Origin: an uncultured Campylobacter sp.
GTDB taxonomy: Bacteria; Actinomycetota; Actinomycetes; Mycobacteriales; Mycobacteriaceae
Direction: 5' to 3'
Assembly: GCA_946221035.1 (NCBI GenBank)
Contig: CAMIME010000016.1
Location: 1-44,030 of the forward strand
Length of the DNA stretch: 44,030 nt
Shown here: in pieces, positions 23,704-32,896 of the stretch
Layout: each line of letters starts with the position of its first letter
How positions within the stretch are numbered: the stretch's first letter is position 1
Notes under the pieces: model-generated
What the model saw: only the letters and a program-made list of their open reading frames with translations
Databases searched by the model: none
Told to the model about the DNA's origin: nothing
Translations under genes and position numbers: made by a program

Positions 23704-24326
23704 AACAGCAAATTGGGGCTGGTGCTGCGGTAGACGGAGCCGAACGGCGCGTCCAGGCGCACCCAGCTGCCGGCGGTGGAGACGCGCAGGTGGCGCGGGA
23801 TCTCGGCGGGGGCTTCGAAGCCGGGGATCAGCCCCAGCGCGGTGCAGGCGAAGATCATCCGCATGGGGATCTCCACCGGTGCGTCGCTGCCAGCGTCGGC
23901 GGTGAGCACTACCCCGTCGAGAAGTGAGCGCGGCGGGCCCGCCGGTCCCGAAAACTGCCGCGCCAAGTTGCGGCCCTCGTTCGCCAGCTGCGTAGCGACG
24001 CCCACGGGCACCACTTCCCGCTCCACAAACCCCTCCCCCGGCGGCAACGACCCCGGCCAGAACGCATCGCGGGCGGGGCCGACCTCGGCTGCACCGGATT
24101 TCAACGCGTCGAGCATGGAGCGGACGCTGACGGTGGCGCCGGGGTGGGTGGTGGAGCCGGAGGTGCGTCGAGAAGCAATGGCATCAAACGGCGTGGTGAC
24201 AAAGACGTCGAGTTGGCCCTCGCCCACCTCCTGGATGCGCGCGCTCGCCTGGGCGTCTAGCGCGAGCGCACGCGAAAGCAGCGCGGTGAGCCCGCGCGCG
24301 CCGGATTCGATGCGAACCTCGACCAC
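23700..24326 (-). CDS. Conserved hypothetical protein (Rv2474c-like by position)
   Basis: This is a 208-residue protein of unknown function. I see no membrane segment, signal or known motif. The N-terminal 60 residues look like a small alpha/beta unit (MVEVRIESGARGLTALLSRALALDAQASARIQ); FVTTPFDAIASRRTSG and IPMRMIFACTALGLIPGF are likely core strands; it ends SVYRSTSPNLLF. The GTG start directly follows the thioesterase stop (TAAGTG), so it is translated from the same message as the thioesterase. Its place beside glbO, the thioesterase and ettA matches Rv2474c in M. tuberculosis as I remember it, which points to a conserved but undescribed actinobacterial function. Confidence 0.75.
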   Translation of the reverse strand: MVEVRIESGARGLTALLSRALALDAQASARIQEVGEGQLDVFVTTPFDAIASRRTSGSTTHPGATVSVRSMLDALKSGAAEVGPARDAFWPGSLPPGEGFVEREVVPVGVATQLANEGRNLARQFSGPAGPPRSLLDGVVLTADAGSDAPVEIPMRMIFACTALGLIPGFEAPAEIPRHLRVSTAGSWVRLDAPFGSVYRSTSPNLLF

Positions 24327-24734
24327 TTACGCCCCGGCAGTCTGGGAGAGGATGCCGATCTCCTTCTGCGTGATCGCGCGCGGCGAGGTCGTCTGCGTGT
24401 CCACCGCGACCTGCACGCACTCGATCACGCAGCAGGTGCGGCCCTGTGCGTCTTTGACCTCCTGGCGGGTGGTGAACGACGTGTTGCCCACGTTGGCCAC
24501 CTGCGTCTCCACCGCCACCTGCGTGGTGTTCGGCAGCAGGGGGCGAACGTAGTCGACCTCCAGGCGGCGGACGAACACTACGAACTCGTGGCCCTGTGAG
24601 TAGAAGTTGTCCTGCGCAAACGCAAGGCGCGCCTCCTGCGCCAACTCGATGTAGGCGGAGTTGGTCACGTGCCCGTAGCGGTCGAAGTCGCCCCAGCGCA
24701 GCGGGATGGTGTGGACGTGGATGTTCTCAGCCAT
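24327..24734 (-). CDS. 4HBT-fold acyl-CoA thioesterase
   Basis: This is a 135-residue hotdog-fold thioesterase of the 4-hydroxybenzoyl-CoA type. The N-terminal IPLRWGDFDRYGHVTNSAYIELAQEARLAF contains the catalytic Asp (WGDFDRYGHVNN-type motif) and the long hotdog helix; EFVVFVRRLEVDYVRPL is the central strand pair. The substrate is unknown. ATG 24734 lies 7 nt after the -10 box TAAGCT. The following hypothetical gene starts at the base after its stop. Confidence 0.9.
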   Translation of the reverse strand: MAENIHVHTIPLRWGDFDRYGHVTNSAYIELAQEARLAFAQDNFYSQGHEFVVFVRRLEVDYVRPLLPNTTQVAVETQVANVGNTSFTTRQEVKDAQGRTCCVIECVQVAVDTQTTSPRAITQKEIGILSQTAGA

Positions 24735-24741
24735 GCCCCGT

Positions 24742-24747
24742 AGCTTA
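24742..24747 (-). promoter_or_regulatory. -10 box of leaderless thioesterase gene
   Basis: On the minus strand TAAGCT, 7 nt, ATG 24734, inside the 21-bp gap after ettA. Confidence 0.5.
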
Positions 24748-24755
24748 CGCGCGAC

Positions 24756-26426
<1,671 letters not shown>

Positions 26427-26501
26427 GTACATTCCCCTTTAAGTGGATGGATGTTGATACCGCGTAACAGGGTACAACACCCATCCAAGGGGCGGCGCTG
26501 G

Positions 26502-27074
26502 CTAGAACGGCACGGAATCGCCGCCGCTAGCTGCGCCGACGAGCTCGCGGCCCTCCCCTTCCGCATCCGCAAACGACGGCGCCGCCTGCGTATTGACGCG
26601 CGAGTCAACCTCATAGTCCGGGTCCTCCACAAGGTCGTCAATGCCCTTGGCCTGCACCGGCTCCTGGCCCTCGAGTGTGTGGCTCACGTTGCTCGTGCGC
26701 ACGGAGGAGACCTGGAAGTTGGACAGGTCGAAGGAGATTTGGCGCGCCTTGAGCTTGATCTTGGAGCGCATGACCGGGTCCTTGCCGTCCTGCTTTTCTT
26801 CCCACGTCTCGGTGACCAGGCGGCCGTCGACGGTGACCGGGAAGCCCTTGCGCAGCGAACTCTTGGCGTTCACCGCGAGCTGGCCCCAGCATTCGACGTC
26901 GATGTAGAGGGAGTCGACCTCCTCCCACACCGGCTTGCCGTTTTCGTCTTTTCTATCGGTTCGGCGCACGGTGGACGAGGCGAGGCGCAGCTTCGTCAGC
27001 GTCGTGCCGGTTGAGAATTTGATGGTGTGCGGGTCAGCGGTGAGGTTGCCGCTGATGGTGACGTTTTGGCTCAT
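26502..27074 (-). CDS. Single-stranded DNA-binding protein (second SSB type)
   Basis: This is an OB-fold single-stranded DNA-binding protein of 190 residues. NVTISGNLTADPHTIKFSTGTTLTKLRLASSTVR is the N-terminal OB strand pair and SLYIDVECWGQLAVNAKSSLRKGFPVTVDGRLV is the core. The C-terminal part after residue 125 is low-complexity and ends GGDSVPF, a less acidic version of the usual DDDIPF tip. The short length and position next to ettA suggest the second actinobacterial SSB (Rv2478c-like) rather than the rpsF-linked main SSB. Start at ATG 27074 with AAAGGGGGG upstream; the longer open frame to 27137 lacks support. A DnaA-box sequence lies about 100 bp upstream. Confidence 0.88.
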   Translation of the reverse strand: MSQNVTISGNLTADPHTIKFSTGTTLTKLRLASSTVRRTDRKDENGKPVWEEVDSLYIDVECWGQLAVNAKSSLRKGFPVTVDGRLVTETWEEKQDGKDPVMRSKIKLKARQISFDLSNFQVSSVRTSNVSHTLEGQEPVQAKGIDDLVEDPDYEVDSRVNTQAAPSFADAEGEGRELVGAASGGDSVPF

Positions 27075-27172
27075 AGGGAGAGCCCCCCTTTCCGAATGAA
27101 ATGCGACGCGACCTGCGCCGCACCCAAAGCGTCCCACGCAAAATCCGCCCCGTACAGGCCCCCCTCAATTTC

Positions 27173-27181
27173 TGTGGATAA
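27173..27181 (-). promoter_or_regulatory. Perfect DnaA-box 9-mer (3)
   Basis: TGTGGATAA in the 128-bp gap between ssb and copD-ctaG, identical to the box at 19952-19960. Confidence 0.5.
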
Positions 27182-27202
27182 CCCCGCGCGCAAATTCCAC
27201 AG

Positions 27203-29176
27203 CTAGCCGCGCCGGTTGGCCTGGGCGAGCATCTCGTTGTAGCGGCGCCACTCCTCGTCGTCAGTCTCTTCGGCGTGCCGGTCGAAGGCCTCCGATTCGG
27301 TGCGCTCCTCCTGCCACCACCTGCGGAAAAGCTCGCCGAAGACGATGAGCAGCGGGAAGGACCCGGACGCCCAGGCGATGCCGCCGCCGACTTTCTGGCC
27401 CGCCAACAGATCCGGGTTCCATGGAAGTTCGAGGGAACGGTAGAACGACTCACCCATCACCACGCCGAGCTGCATGAGGTACACACCCATGAACAGGTGC
27501 ACGGGCATTGAGATCCACAGCCACGCCAGGCGCACCTTCGCGCTCGAGCGCCCCGGCAGCTCGTCCACACCGATCAGTTCCCAGAAATACAGGTAGCCGG
27601 AGACCAGGAAGACGGCGTTCATGATCACGTGGCCGGCGTGCTCCGAAATCATCAGCTCGTACAGCGGGATGAACACGTAAAGGGCATAGAAGAAGATGAT
27701 GAACTGGGCGAGGGAGACCGGAGGGAACGTCGCTAAGCGAAGAAAGCTCGAGCGCTGGAAGCTTTCCGCCCACAGCCGCGGGTTGAACTCGCCCGCCGGG
27801 TACGCGGCGCGCACGAGCGTCAGCGGCGCGCCGAGCACCAGAAACACCGGCACGACCATGGACAGGATCATGTGCACCGTCATGTGCGCGGAGTAGGACG
27901 CGGGCATGTGCATTCCAAGCCGCGAACACAGCGTGACGACGACCACAGCACACCCCGCAACCCACCACGCCGTCCGCCCCGTCGACCAGCCCTCCACCCT
28001 GCGCGTGAGGTGGAGGTAGTAACCAGCCGCCAGGATCGCCAGCACGCTGAACAACAGCTCGGGGCGCCAGGCGGTGAGCCAGTTGGCGGGCGTGAGGGCC
28101 TCGGAGAGGTTGTAGCCCATCTGCACTTCCATGCGGGTGAGGTTCGGGTCCAGCGGCGGCGGGGGCGGCGTGCGGCCGAGTGTGACGGCCAGGCCGGTGA
28201 TCGCGGCCATGACCAGCACCTCGACGGCGGCGAGGCGGGTAAACGCGCGCGGATCGGCATCAAGGCGCGGGATGGTGCGCTCGCGGTGGAGGTACCCCAT
28301 CACCCCGAGCACCAGGATGCCCACCGTCTTGGCCACCAGCACCCACCCGTACGCGTACTGGGTGAGGTCCTCCCACCGCACGCGGATCGCCGCGTTGACC
28401 ACGCCCGAGACCGCCACGCCGATCAGCGCGAACAGGGCAATGCGCGAGTAGCGGTGCGCGGCAGGAACCAGGTCGGGCCCGAGCCGTCGCCCGTGCGCGA
28501 GCAGCGCCATGAGCCCGCCGACCCACACCATCATGCACACCAGGTGCCAGATGAAGGAGTTGGTGCCGTAGTCGTGGTTGCCGCCGGTCGCGGAGTGCCC
28601 TGACAGCGCCAGCGGCATCACCACCACCACCGACCCGACAAAGAGCGCCACCTGCGACCACCAGCTCGTGGCCGCGTACCCGCCCACGGCCACCACCGCC
28701 GCAAACGCCGCGACCACGAGCCAGATTCGCGCGTCCGAGACCTGCTCGAGCGCGGTGGACCAGGCTGCCGGGGAGATGAGGACTGTGGAGAGCGGCTGGC
28801 CGGAGACGTCGGAAAGCACAAGCGGAATCATGGTGAGCGCAATCAGCGCCACGCTTAACGACGAGCGCGCCCCGGTCCTCGACGCCACATGCCCGTCGAC
28901 GGTGAGGCGCGCGCCATTTAAGTCCCCTTCGTAGCGCGGCGGGATAAGCCACGCGGAGAACATGAACGAGCCGATTGCCAGCGCCATGAGCACCCAGGCC
29001 ACGCCGCGCAGGGCCGGCAGGCCGAACGTGGTCACGGGGCCCGGGTCCGGGATGCCCAGCGCCGCCAGCGACCCGCCCACGAACGCCTGGCCGATCGCCC
29101 CGGCGACCAGCGCCGCCACCACCCCCGCTGCGAGGTAGATGGGCCATCCGGGGGCGGCGCGGCGCGTGTCAGTCAT
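27203..29176 (-). CDS. Fused CopD / CtaG-like copper and cytochrome oxidase assembly membrane protein
   Basis: This is a 657-residue polytopic membrane protein joining two units. Residues about 1-340 are CopD-like (copper import/resistance) with roughly eight membrane helices and His-bearing segments such as NHDYGTNSFIWHLVCMMVWVGGLMALLAHGR. Residues about 365-620 are the caa3-type CtaG region, with GMHMPASYSAHMTVHMILSMVVPVFLVLGAP, SEHAGHVIMNAVFLVSGYLYFWELIG and SMPVHLFMGVYLM; the His/Met residues there fit copper handling for cytochrome oxidase assembly. The C-terminus is a charged cytosolic tail. A -10 box TAGTCT lies 6 nt before ATG 29176. Confidence 0.9.
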   Translation of the reverse strand: MTDTRRAAPGWPIYLAAGVVAALVAGAIGQAFVGGSLAALGIPDPGPVTTFGLPALRGVAWVLMALAIGSFMFSAWLIPPRYEGDLNGARLTVDGHVASRTGARSSLSVALIALTMIPLVLSDVSGQPLSTVLISPAAWSTALEQVSDARIWLVVAAFAAVVAVGGYAATSWWSQVALFVGSVVVVMPLALSGHSATGGNHDYGTNSFIWHLVCMMVWVGGLMALLAHGRRLGPDLVPAAHRYSRIALFALIGVAVSGVVNAAIRVRWEDLTQYAYGWVLVAKTVGILVLGVMGYLHRERTIPRLDADPRAFTRLAAVEVLVMAAITGLAVTLGRTPPPPPLDPNLTRMEVQMGYNLSEALTPANWLTAWRPELLFSVLAILAAGYYLHLTRRVEGWSTGRTAWWVAGCAVVVVTLCSRLGMHMPASYSAHMTVHMILSMVVPVFLVLGAPLTLVRAAYPAGEFNPRLWAESFQRSSFLRLATFPPVSLAQFIIFFYALYVFIPLYELMISEHAGHVIMNAVFLVSGYLYFWELIGVDELPGRSSAKVRLAWLWISMPVHLFMGVYLMQLGVVMGESFYRSLELPWNPDLLAGQKVGGGIAWASGSFPLLIVFGELFRRWWQEERTESEAFDRHAEETDDEEWRRYNEMLAQANRRG

Positions 29177-29182
29177 GCCACC

Positions 29183-29188
29183 AGACTA
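29183..29188 (-). promoter_or_regulatory. -10 box of leaderless copD-ctaG
   Basis: On the minus strand TAGTCT, 6 nt, ATG 29176. Confidence 0.5.
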
Positions 29189-29253
29189 CGGCGGTACCCC
29201 CGGCCTGCGGTAAACTGTCCGGGCTTGCGCGGCACTTCGGCCTCGCGGGCACG

Positions 29254-29330
29254 GCCTCCATAGCTCAGTGGATTAGAGCATCCGGTTTCTACCCGGCTGG
29301 TCGCGGGTTCGAATCCTGCTGGGGGCGCCA
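29254..29330 (+). tRNA. tRNA-Arg(TCT)
   Basis: Acceptor stem GCCTCCA/TGGGGGC, D-stem GCTC/GAGC, anticodon loop TTTCTAC giving TCT (reads AGA), T-stem GCGGG/CCTGC, discriminator G and an encoded CCA. One unpaired position (T27-C43) sits at the top of the anticodon stem. Confidence 0.93.
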
Positions 29331-29433
29331 ACGTTTTTCCTGCTCAGAGCAATTTCGGTGCGATTTCGCGGCGGCAGTGGCGCGGGCGGCGCTAGAGTCG
29401 GACGGGTAACACACCGACGCTAAGGAGGCGCGC

Positions 29434-29562
29434 ATGTCCGACAAGAACAGCCCCGTGGACGAAGACAGCATCAACAACCTCTCCGACCCGGACGCCGACG
29501 CATCCGTCCAGGAGACCGGCAAGGACAACGATTTCGAAGCCGACCAACCGGAGGAGAAGTAA
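29434..29562 (+). CDS. Small acidic protein, 42 aa
   Basis: This is a very short gene with a perfect ribosome site (TAAGGAGG, about 5 nt before ATG). The product is MSDKNSPVDEDSINNLSD... ending QPEEK: 42 residues, strongly acidic, no Cys or Trp, no hydrophobic segment, probably disordered. Its TAA stop is directly followed by the ATG of the next small gene, so the two are cotranslated. Function unknown. Confidence 0.72.
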   Translation: MSDKNSPVDEDSINNLSDPDADASVQETGKDNDFEADQPEEK

Positions 29563-29811
29563 ATGACTGAGCCAGACCGCAACGTGAACCTCGACGGTTC
29601 CGAGTCGTCCGAGCTGGACAAGCTTCTCGACGCCGGAACCGCACGCATCGGCAACGAACCCACCAACTTCAACTCGGTGGACGACTTCGAAAACGCCGAG
29701 AACGAAACGCTCGAGACCGGCTCCGGCCACTTAAGCGAGCACCCGAACACCGAGGCCCGCACCGACCAGGTCGAGGAAGGCGTCACCGACCCGACCATCG
29801 CGGGCGAGTAA
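29563..29811 (+). CDS. Small acidic protein, 82 aa
   Basis: This is an 82-residue acidic protein, MTEPDRNVNLDGSESSELDKLLDAG... ending TDPTIAGE. It starts at the base after the stop of the 42-residue protein, with GGAGGAG just inside the end of that gene as ribosome site. It has few hydrophobic residues and is likely disordered. A strong terminator follows 18 bp after the stop, so tRNA-Arg and both small genes may form one transcription unit or the pair may have its own promoter near 29390. Function unknown. Confidence 0.72.
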   Translation: MTEPDRNVNLDGSESSELDKLLDAGTARIGNEPTNFNSVDDFENAENETLETGSGHLSEHPNTEARTDQVEEGVTDPTIAGE

Positions 29812-29829
29812 ACCCTCCCGCTTGTGTGA

Positions 29830-29860
29830 ACCGGCCCCCTGTTGCGAGGGCCGGTTTTTT
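29830..29860 (+). terminator. Rho-independent terminator
   Basis: ACCGGCCC (29830-29837) pairs with GGGCCGGT (29848-29855) and is followed by a T-run. It ends the transcript of the two small acidic genes. Confidence 0.9.
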
Positions 29861-29950
29861 CGTGCCCGATCGCCCCGCAAAACTTGTTCATCTCACACTG
29901 TGGTACGTTTCCCCCAATCCGTGATCACTTATCCCACAGATTGGAATACC

Positions 29951-31297
29951 GTGACAGTTCACACCCAGATCCGGGAGACCACGCCGGAGGAGCGCCGCCG
30001 CGTCAGGTTGGCCTCCACGATCGGCACCACGATCGAGTTTTACGACTTCTACGTCTACGCCACCGCGGCCGTCGCGGTGTTCCCGTTCCTGTTCTTCCCC
30101 AAGTCGGAGTCCAGTACGGTCGCGCTGTTGTCCTCGTTTGCTACGTTCGGTCTCGCCTTCGTGGCCCGCCCGCTGGGGTCGATCTTGTTCGGCCACTTCG
30201 GCGACAAGGTCGGCAGGAAGGCCACCCTGGTGGGCGCGCTTTTGACCATGGGCCTGGCCACGTTCATCATCGGCCTGCTTCCTACCTACGCCCAGGCCGG
30301 CATCTGGGCGCCGGCGCTGCTCGCGCTCATGCGTTTCGGCCAGGGCCTCGGCCTGGGCGGCGAGTGGTCCGGCGCGGCCCTATTGTCCACCGAGACCGCC
30401 GCAAAAGGCCGCCGCGCCTGGGCCGGCATGTGGCCGCAGCTGGGCGCGCCGTTCGGGTTCTTCCTGGCCAACGGCCTGTTCCTCATCCTGGTCACCGTGC
30501 TGGGCCACACCAACGGCGACTTCGAGGGCGCCTTCATGCGCTGGGGTTGGCGCATCCCGTTCCTGCTGTCCATCGTGATGGTGGCCATCGGCCTGTGGGT
30601 GCGCCTGCAGGTGGAGGAGACCCCGGTATTCCAGCAGGTGGAACAAAACGACCAGAAGGCCGCCTCCCCGCTCGCGGAGGTGTTCAAGACCGCCTGGAAG
30701 CCGCTGATCCAGGGCACCTTCATCATGGTCGGCTGCTACACGCTGTTCTACATCGTGACCACCTGGTTCCTCTCCTACGGCATCGGCTCGGCTGAGGAGG
30801 GTGTGGGCCTGGGCATTGCGTACCCCACATTCCTCAAGCTACAGCTGACGTGCATCTTCGGGTTTATGGCAGGCATCCCTGTCGCCGCCCACTTGGCCGA
30901 CAAATACGGCCGCCGCCCGGTGCTGGGCCTGACCTCGGTCGCGATCATCGTCTACGGCTTGAGCTTCAAGTGGCTGCTCAACCCCGAGACGTTCACCATG
31001 TTTTCGCTCGGCGTCTTCCTGTTCATCGGCATGATCCTGATGGGCTTCATCTTCGGCCCGATGTCGGCGATCCTGCCCGAGCTCTTCCCCTCGAACGTGC
31101 GCTACACCGGCTCCGGCATCGCCTACAACGTGTCGTCGATTCTAGGTGCGGCGATCGCCCCGTTCATCGCGACGGCGCTCAACGCCCAGTACGGCCCGAA
31201 GGCGGTGGGCTACTACCTGGTCGTAGTTACTGCCATCTCGCTCATCGCCATCCTTTCGGCGCCGGAGACGAAGCACCAGGAGATGCACGAGATCTAA
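29951..31297 (+). CDS. MHS-family MFS transporter
   Basis: This is a metabolite:H+ symporter of the major facilitator superfamily, 448 residues with about 12 membrane helices. RLASTIGTTIEFYDFYVYATAAVAVFPFLFFP is the MHS N-terminal signature (as in ShiA/ProP/KgtP relatives). FGDKVGRKATL and ADKYGRRPVLGLT are the two MFS loop 2-3/8-9 motifs, and ARPLGSILFGHFGD is conserved in MHS. The substrate cannot be read. The frame is open back through the terminator at 29830, which rules out the longest start. GTG 29951 is my choice; GTG 29921 is an alternative and lies downstream of a TACGTT box. Confidence 0.85.
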   Translation: MTVHTQIRETTPEERRRVRLASTIGTTIEFYDFYVYATAAVAVFPFLFFPKSESSTVALLSSFATFGLAFVARPLGSILFGHFGDKVGRKATLVGALLTMGLATFIIGLLPTYAQAGIWAPALLALMRFGQGLGLGGEWSGAALLSTETAAKGRRAWAGMWPQLGAPFGFFLANGLFLILVTVLGHTNGDFEGAFMRWGWRIPFLLSIVMVAIGLWVRLQVEETPVFQQVEQNDQKAASPLAEVFKTAWKPLIQGTFIMVGCYTLFYIVTTWFLSYGIGSAEEGVGLGIAYPTFLKLQLTCIFGFMAGIPVAAHLADKYGRRPVLGLTSVAIIVYGLSFKWLLNPETFTMFSLGVFLFIGMILMGFIFGPMSAILPELFPSNVRYTGSGIAYNVSSILGAAIAPFIATALNAQYGPKAVGYYLVVVTAISLIAILSAPETKHQEMHEI

Positions 31298-31302
31298 CCC
31301 TT

Positions 31303-31345
31303 GTTTTCCAGACCGGAAAGTGTCATACTTTCCTGCATGGAAAAC
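31303..31345. promoter_or_regulatory. 43-bp compound palindrome, probable operator
   Basis: Four 7-bp arms with 5-bp gaps: GTTTTCC-N5-GGAAAGT-N5-ACTTTCC-N5-GGAAAAC. The whole array is symmetric about 31324: outer arms pair perfectly with each other, and inner arms pair perfectly. It covers a candidate -10 box (TACTTT, 31326-31331) and the start codon of the next gene, so a protein bound here would block transcription. The winged-helix regulator two genes on is the obvious binder. Confidence 0.7.
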
Positions 31346-31756
31346 ATCACCCCGCAAGAGGCCCGCGCCGCCCTCGAGTCGGTGGACGGGATCCGGCAAA
31401 ACGCCACACCAAAGCCCACGCCCACGTGGACGTACGCGTTACTCGGCATCGCGTTCGGCATCACGGTCGCGGGGGCGATCATGCAGTGGACGTACTGGTG
31501 GGCGCTGTTCGCCGTGATCATCATCGCGTGCATCGGAATCGCGGTGTGGGACCACAATCGCAACGTGCGCCCGAGCATGAAGCAGCCGCTTCACGACGAC
31601 CCGCAAACGAACTGGTTCGGTGTAGTCGCACCCGCACTCATCATGCCCCTTATCTGGTTCGTCCCGGAAGGTAGCGTGGTCGGCGCGACAATCGCTGGCA
31701 TCGTCGCCGCGGCCGTCACCACCGGACTCATGGTCTACGGGGAGACGCAGCGATGA
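31337..31756 (+). CDS. Small membrane protein cotranscribed with a winged-helix regulator
   Basis: This is a 139-residue protein. The cytosolic N-terminus MENITPQEARAALESVDGIRQNATP is followed by two membrane helices (about 30-45 and 50-68), a loop with HDDPQTN, and two further helices (about 88-105 and 110-130). I do not recognise a named function; it resembles the integral membrane partners that often precede PF13601-type regulators. The ATG lies inside the large palindrome, 5 nt from a TACTTT box. The 3' end overlaps the regulator start (ATGA). Confidence 0.7.
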   Translation: MENITPQEARAALESVDGIRQNATPKPTPTWTYALLGIAFGITVAGAIMQWTYWWALFAVIIIACIGIAVWDHNRNVRPSMKQPLHDDPQTNWFGVVAPALIMPLIWFVPEGSVVGATIAGIVAAAVTTGLMVYGETQR

Positions 31757-32079
31757 GCGCCCTTGAACCCGCCATCGACCCCGTCATCCACCCGCTCAAC
31801 CGGCTCAAGATTTGTGCAGCCCTGTACCACGCGGGTGCCGTCGAGAAGCAAAGCTCGAGGCACGAGATGCGTTTTGGCGCACTCGCGGAAATGGCCGCGC
31901 TTTCGGATTCAGCGCTGTCGAAGCAGCTGGCCACCCTGGAGGAACACGGCTACGTCACGCGCTTTCGCGAATACGGCTCGAGCCGCGCCAAGGACACGGT
32001 GTGGGTGACGCTGACGGCCACGGGCGCGGAGGCGTTCGAGCGCCACACGGCTGCGTTGCGAGAGATCGCGGGCGGGTAG
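31753..32079 (+). CDS. Winged-helix transcriptional regulator (HTH_34-like)
   Basis: This is a 108-residue DNA-binding protein. The core HPLNRLKICAALYHAG, then MRFGALAEMAALSDSALSKQLATLEEHGYV with the recognition helix in SDSALSKQLATLEEHGYV, and the wing REYGSSRAKDTVWVTLTATG. It overlaps the membrane protein gene by 4 bp (ATGA) and is probably autoregulated through the palindrome at 31303-31345. Its stop codon TAG is also the first half of the cmrA -10 box. Confidence 0.85.
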   Translation: MSALEPAIDPVIHPLNRLKICAALYHAGAVEKQSSRHEMRFGALAEMAALSDSALSKQLATLEEHGYVTRFREYGSSRAKDTVWVTLTATGAEAFERHTAALREIAGG

Positions 32080-32082
32080 ATT
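32077..32082 (+). promoter_or_regulatory. -10 box of leaderless cmrA, shared with an upstream stop codon
   Basis: TAGATT, 7 nt, ATG 32090. The TAG (32077-32079) is the stop codon of the regulator gene. Confidence 0.55.
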
Positions 32083-32089
32083 CGTCGCC

Positions 32090-32896
32090 ATGAGTTTCCC
32101 CCGACCCACGCGCGACTCGTTCGCGCTGATCACCGGCGCGAGCCAAGGCATCGGCGAGGCGATCGCGCGCGATCTCGCGAAAGACGGCTACAACCTCATC
32201 CTGGTCGCCCGGCGCGAGGAAGTGCTGCAATCGCTTGCCGACGAGCTCGTCAACGCCCACCACATCAACATCGAAATCTTCGCCGGCGACCTGGCAAAAG
32301 AACGCGACCTGGACGCGCTGATCCGCCACATCAACGACCGCACCGTTTCCATCTGCGTGAACTCCGCCGGTATCGCGAGCTTCGGGCCGTTCATGCACCA
32401 GGACTGGGGGTACGAGACGAACCAGTTCAACCTGAACGCCACGGCCGTGTTCCGCATTTCGAAGGCGGTGTTGGACCAGATGGTGCCGCGCGGGGAGGGC
32501 GCGCTGTGCAACGTGGGCTCGGCCGCGGGCAACCTCCCGATTCCGAACAACGCCACCTACGTCTTCACCAAAGCCGGCGTGAACGCGTTCACCGAGGCCC
32601 TGCACTACGAGCTCAAAGGTTCCGGCGTCCACGTGACCCTCCTTGCGCCCGGCCCGGTGCGTGACGCGGTGGTGCCGGAAGAGGAGCAGTCGATCGTCGA
32701 TAAGCTGGTGCCGGACGTGCTGTGGACCACCTACGAGTCGTGCGCGGAAACCACCCTCAAGGCGATGCGCCGCAACCAGCGCCGCGTCGTGCCGGGGCCG
32801 ATTGGCAAAGCGATGGACGTGGTGTCCAACTACGCCCCGCGCGGATGGCTGCCGCCGATCATGGGCAAGTTCTACGCGAAGATGGGAGAGGAATAG
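32090..32896 (+). CDS. cmrA: SDR-family mycolate beta-keto reductase
   Basis: This is a short-chain dehydrogenase/reductase of 268 residues. The NADP-binding motif TGASQGIG is at 15-22 and NSAGIASFGP at 91-100. The catalytic triad is intact: Ser144 (NVGSAAG), Tyr157 and Lys161 (YVFTK). The long C-terminal part ends GPIGKAMDVVSNYAPRGWLPPIMGKFYAKMG. Identity as CmrA, which reduces the 3-oxo intermediate to mature mycolate, rests on similarity and on the position directly before orn (as Rv2509/Rv2511 in M. tuberculosis). A leaderless promoter gives it separate expression from the regulator just upstream. Confidence 0.82.
   Translation: MSFPRPTRDSFALITGASQGIGEAIARDLAKDGYNLILVARREEVLQSLADELVNAHHINIEIFAGDLAKERDLDALIRHINDRTVSICVNSAGIASFGPFMHQDWGYETNQFNLNATAVFRISKAVLDQMVPRGEGALCNVGSAAGNLPIPNNATYVFTKAGVNAFTEALHYELKGSGVHVTLLAPGPVRDAVVPEEEQSIVDKLVPDVLWTTYESCAETTLKAMRRNQRRVVPGPIGKAMDVVSNYAPRGWLPPIMGKFYAKMGEE

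Noticed and set aside
29822..29950. N-terminal extension of the MHS transporter
   Set aside because: It would begin inside the rho-independent terminator of the upstream genes and lacks transporter features before the chosen start.
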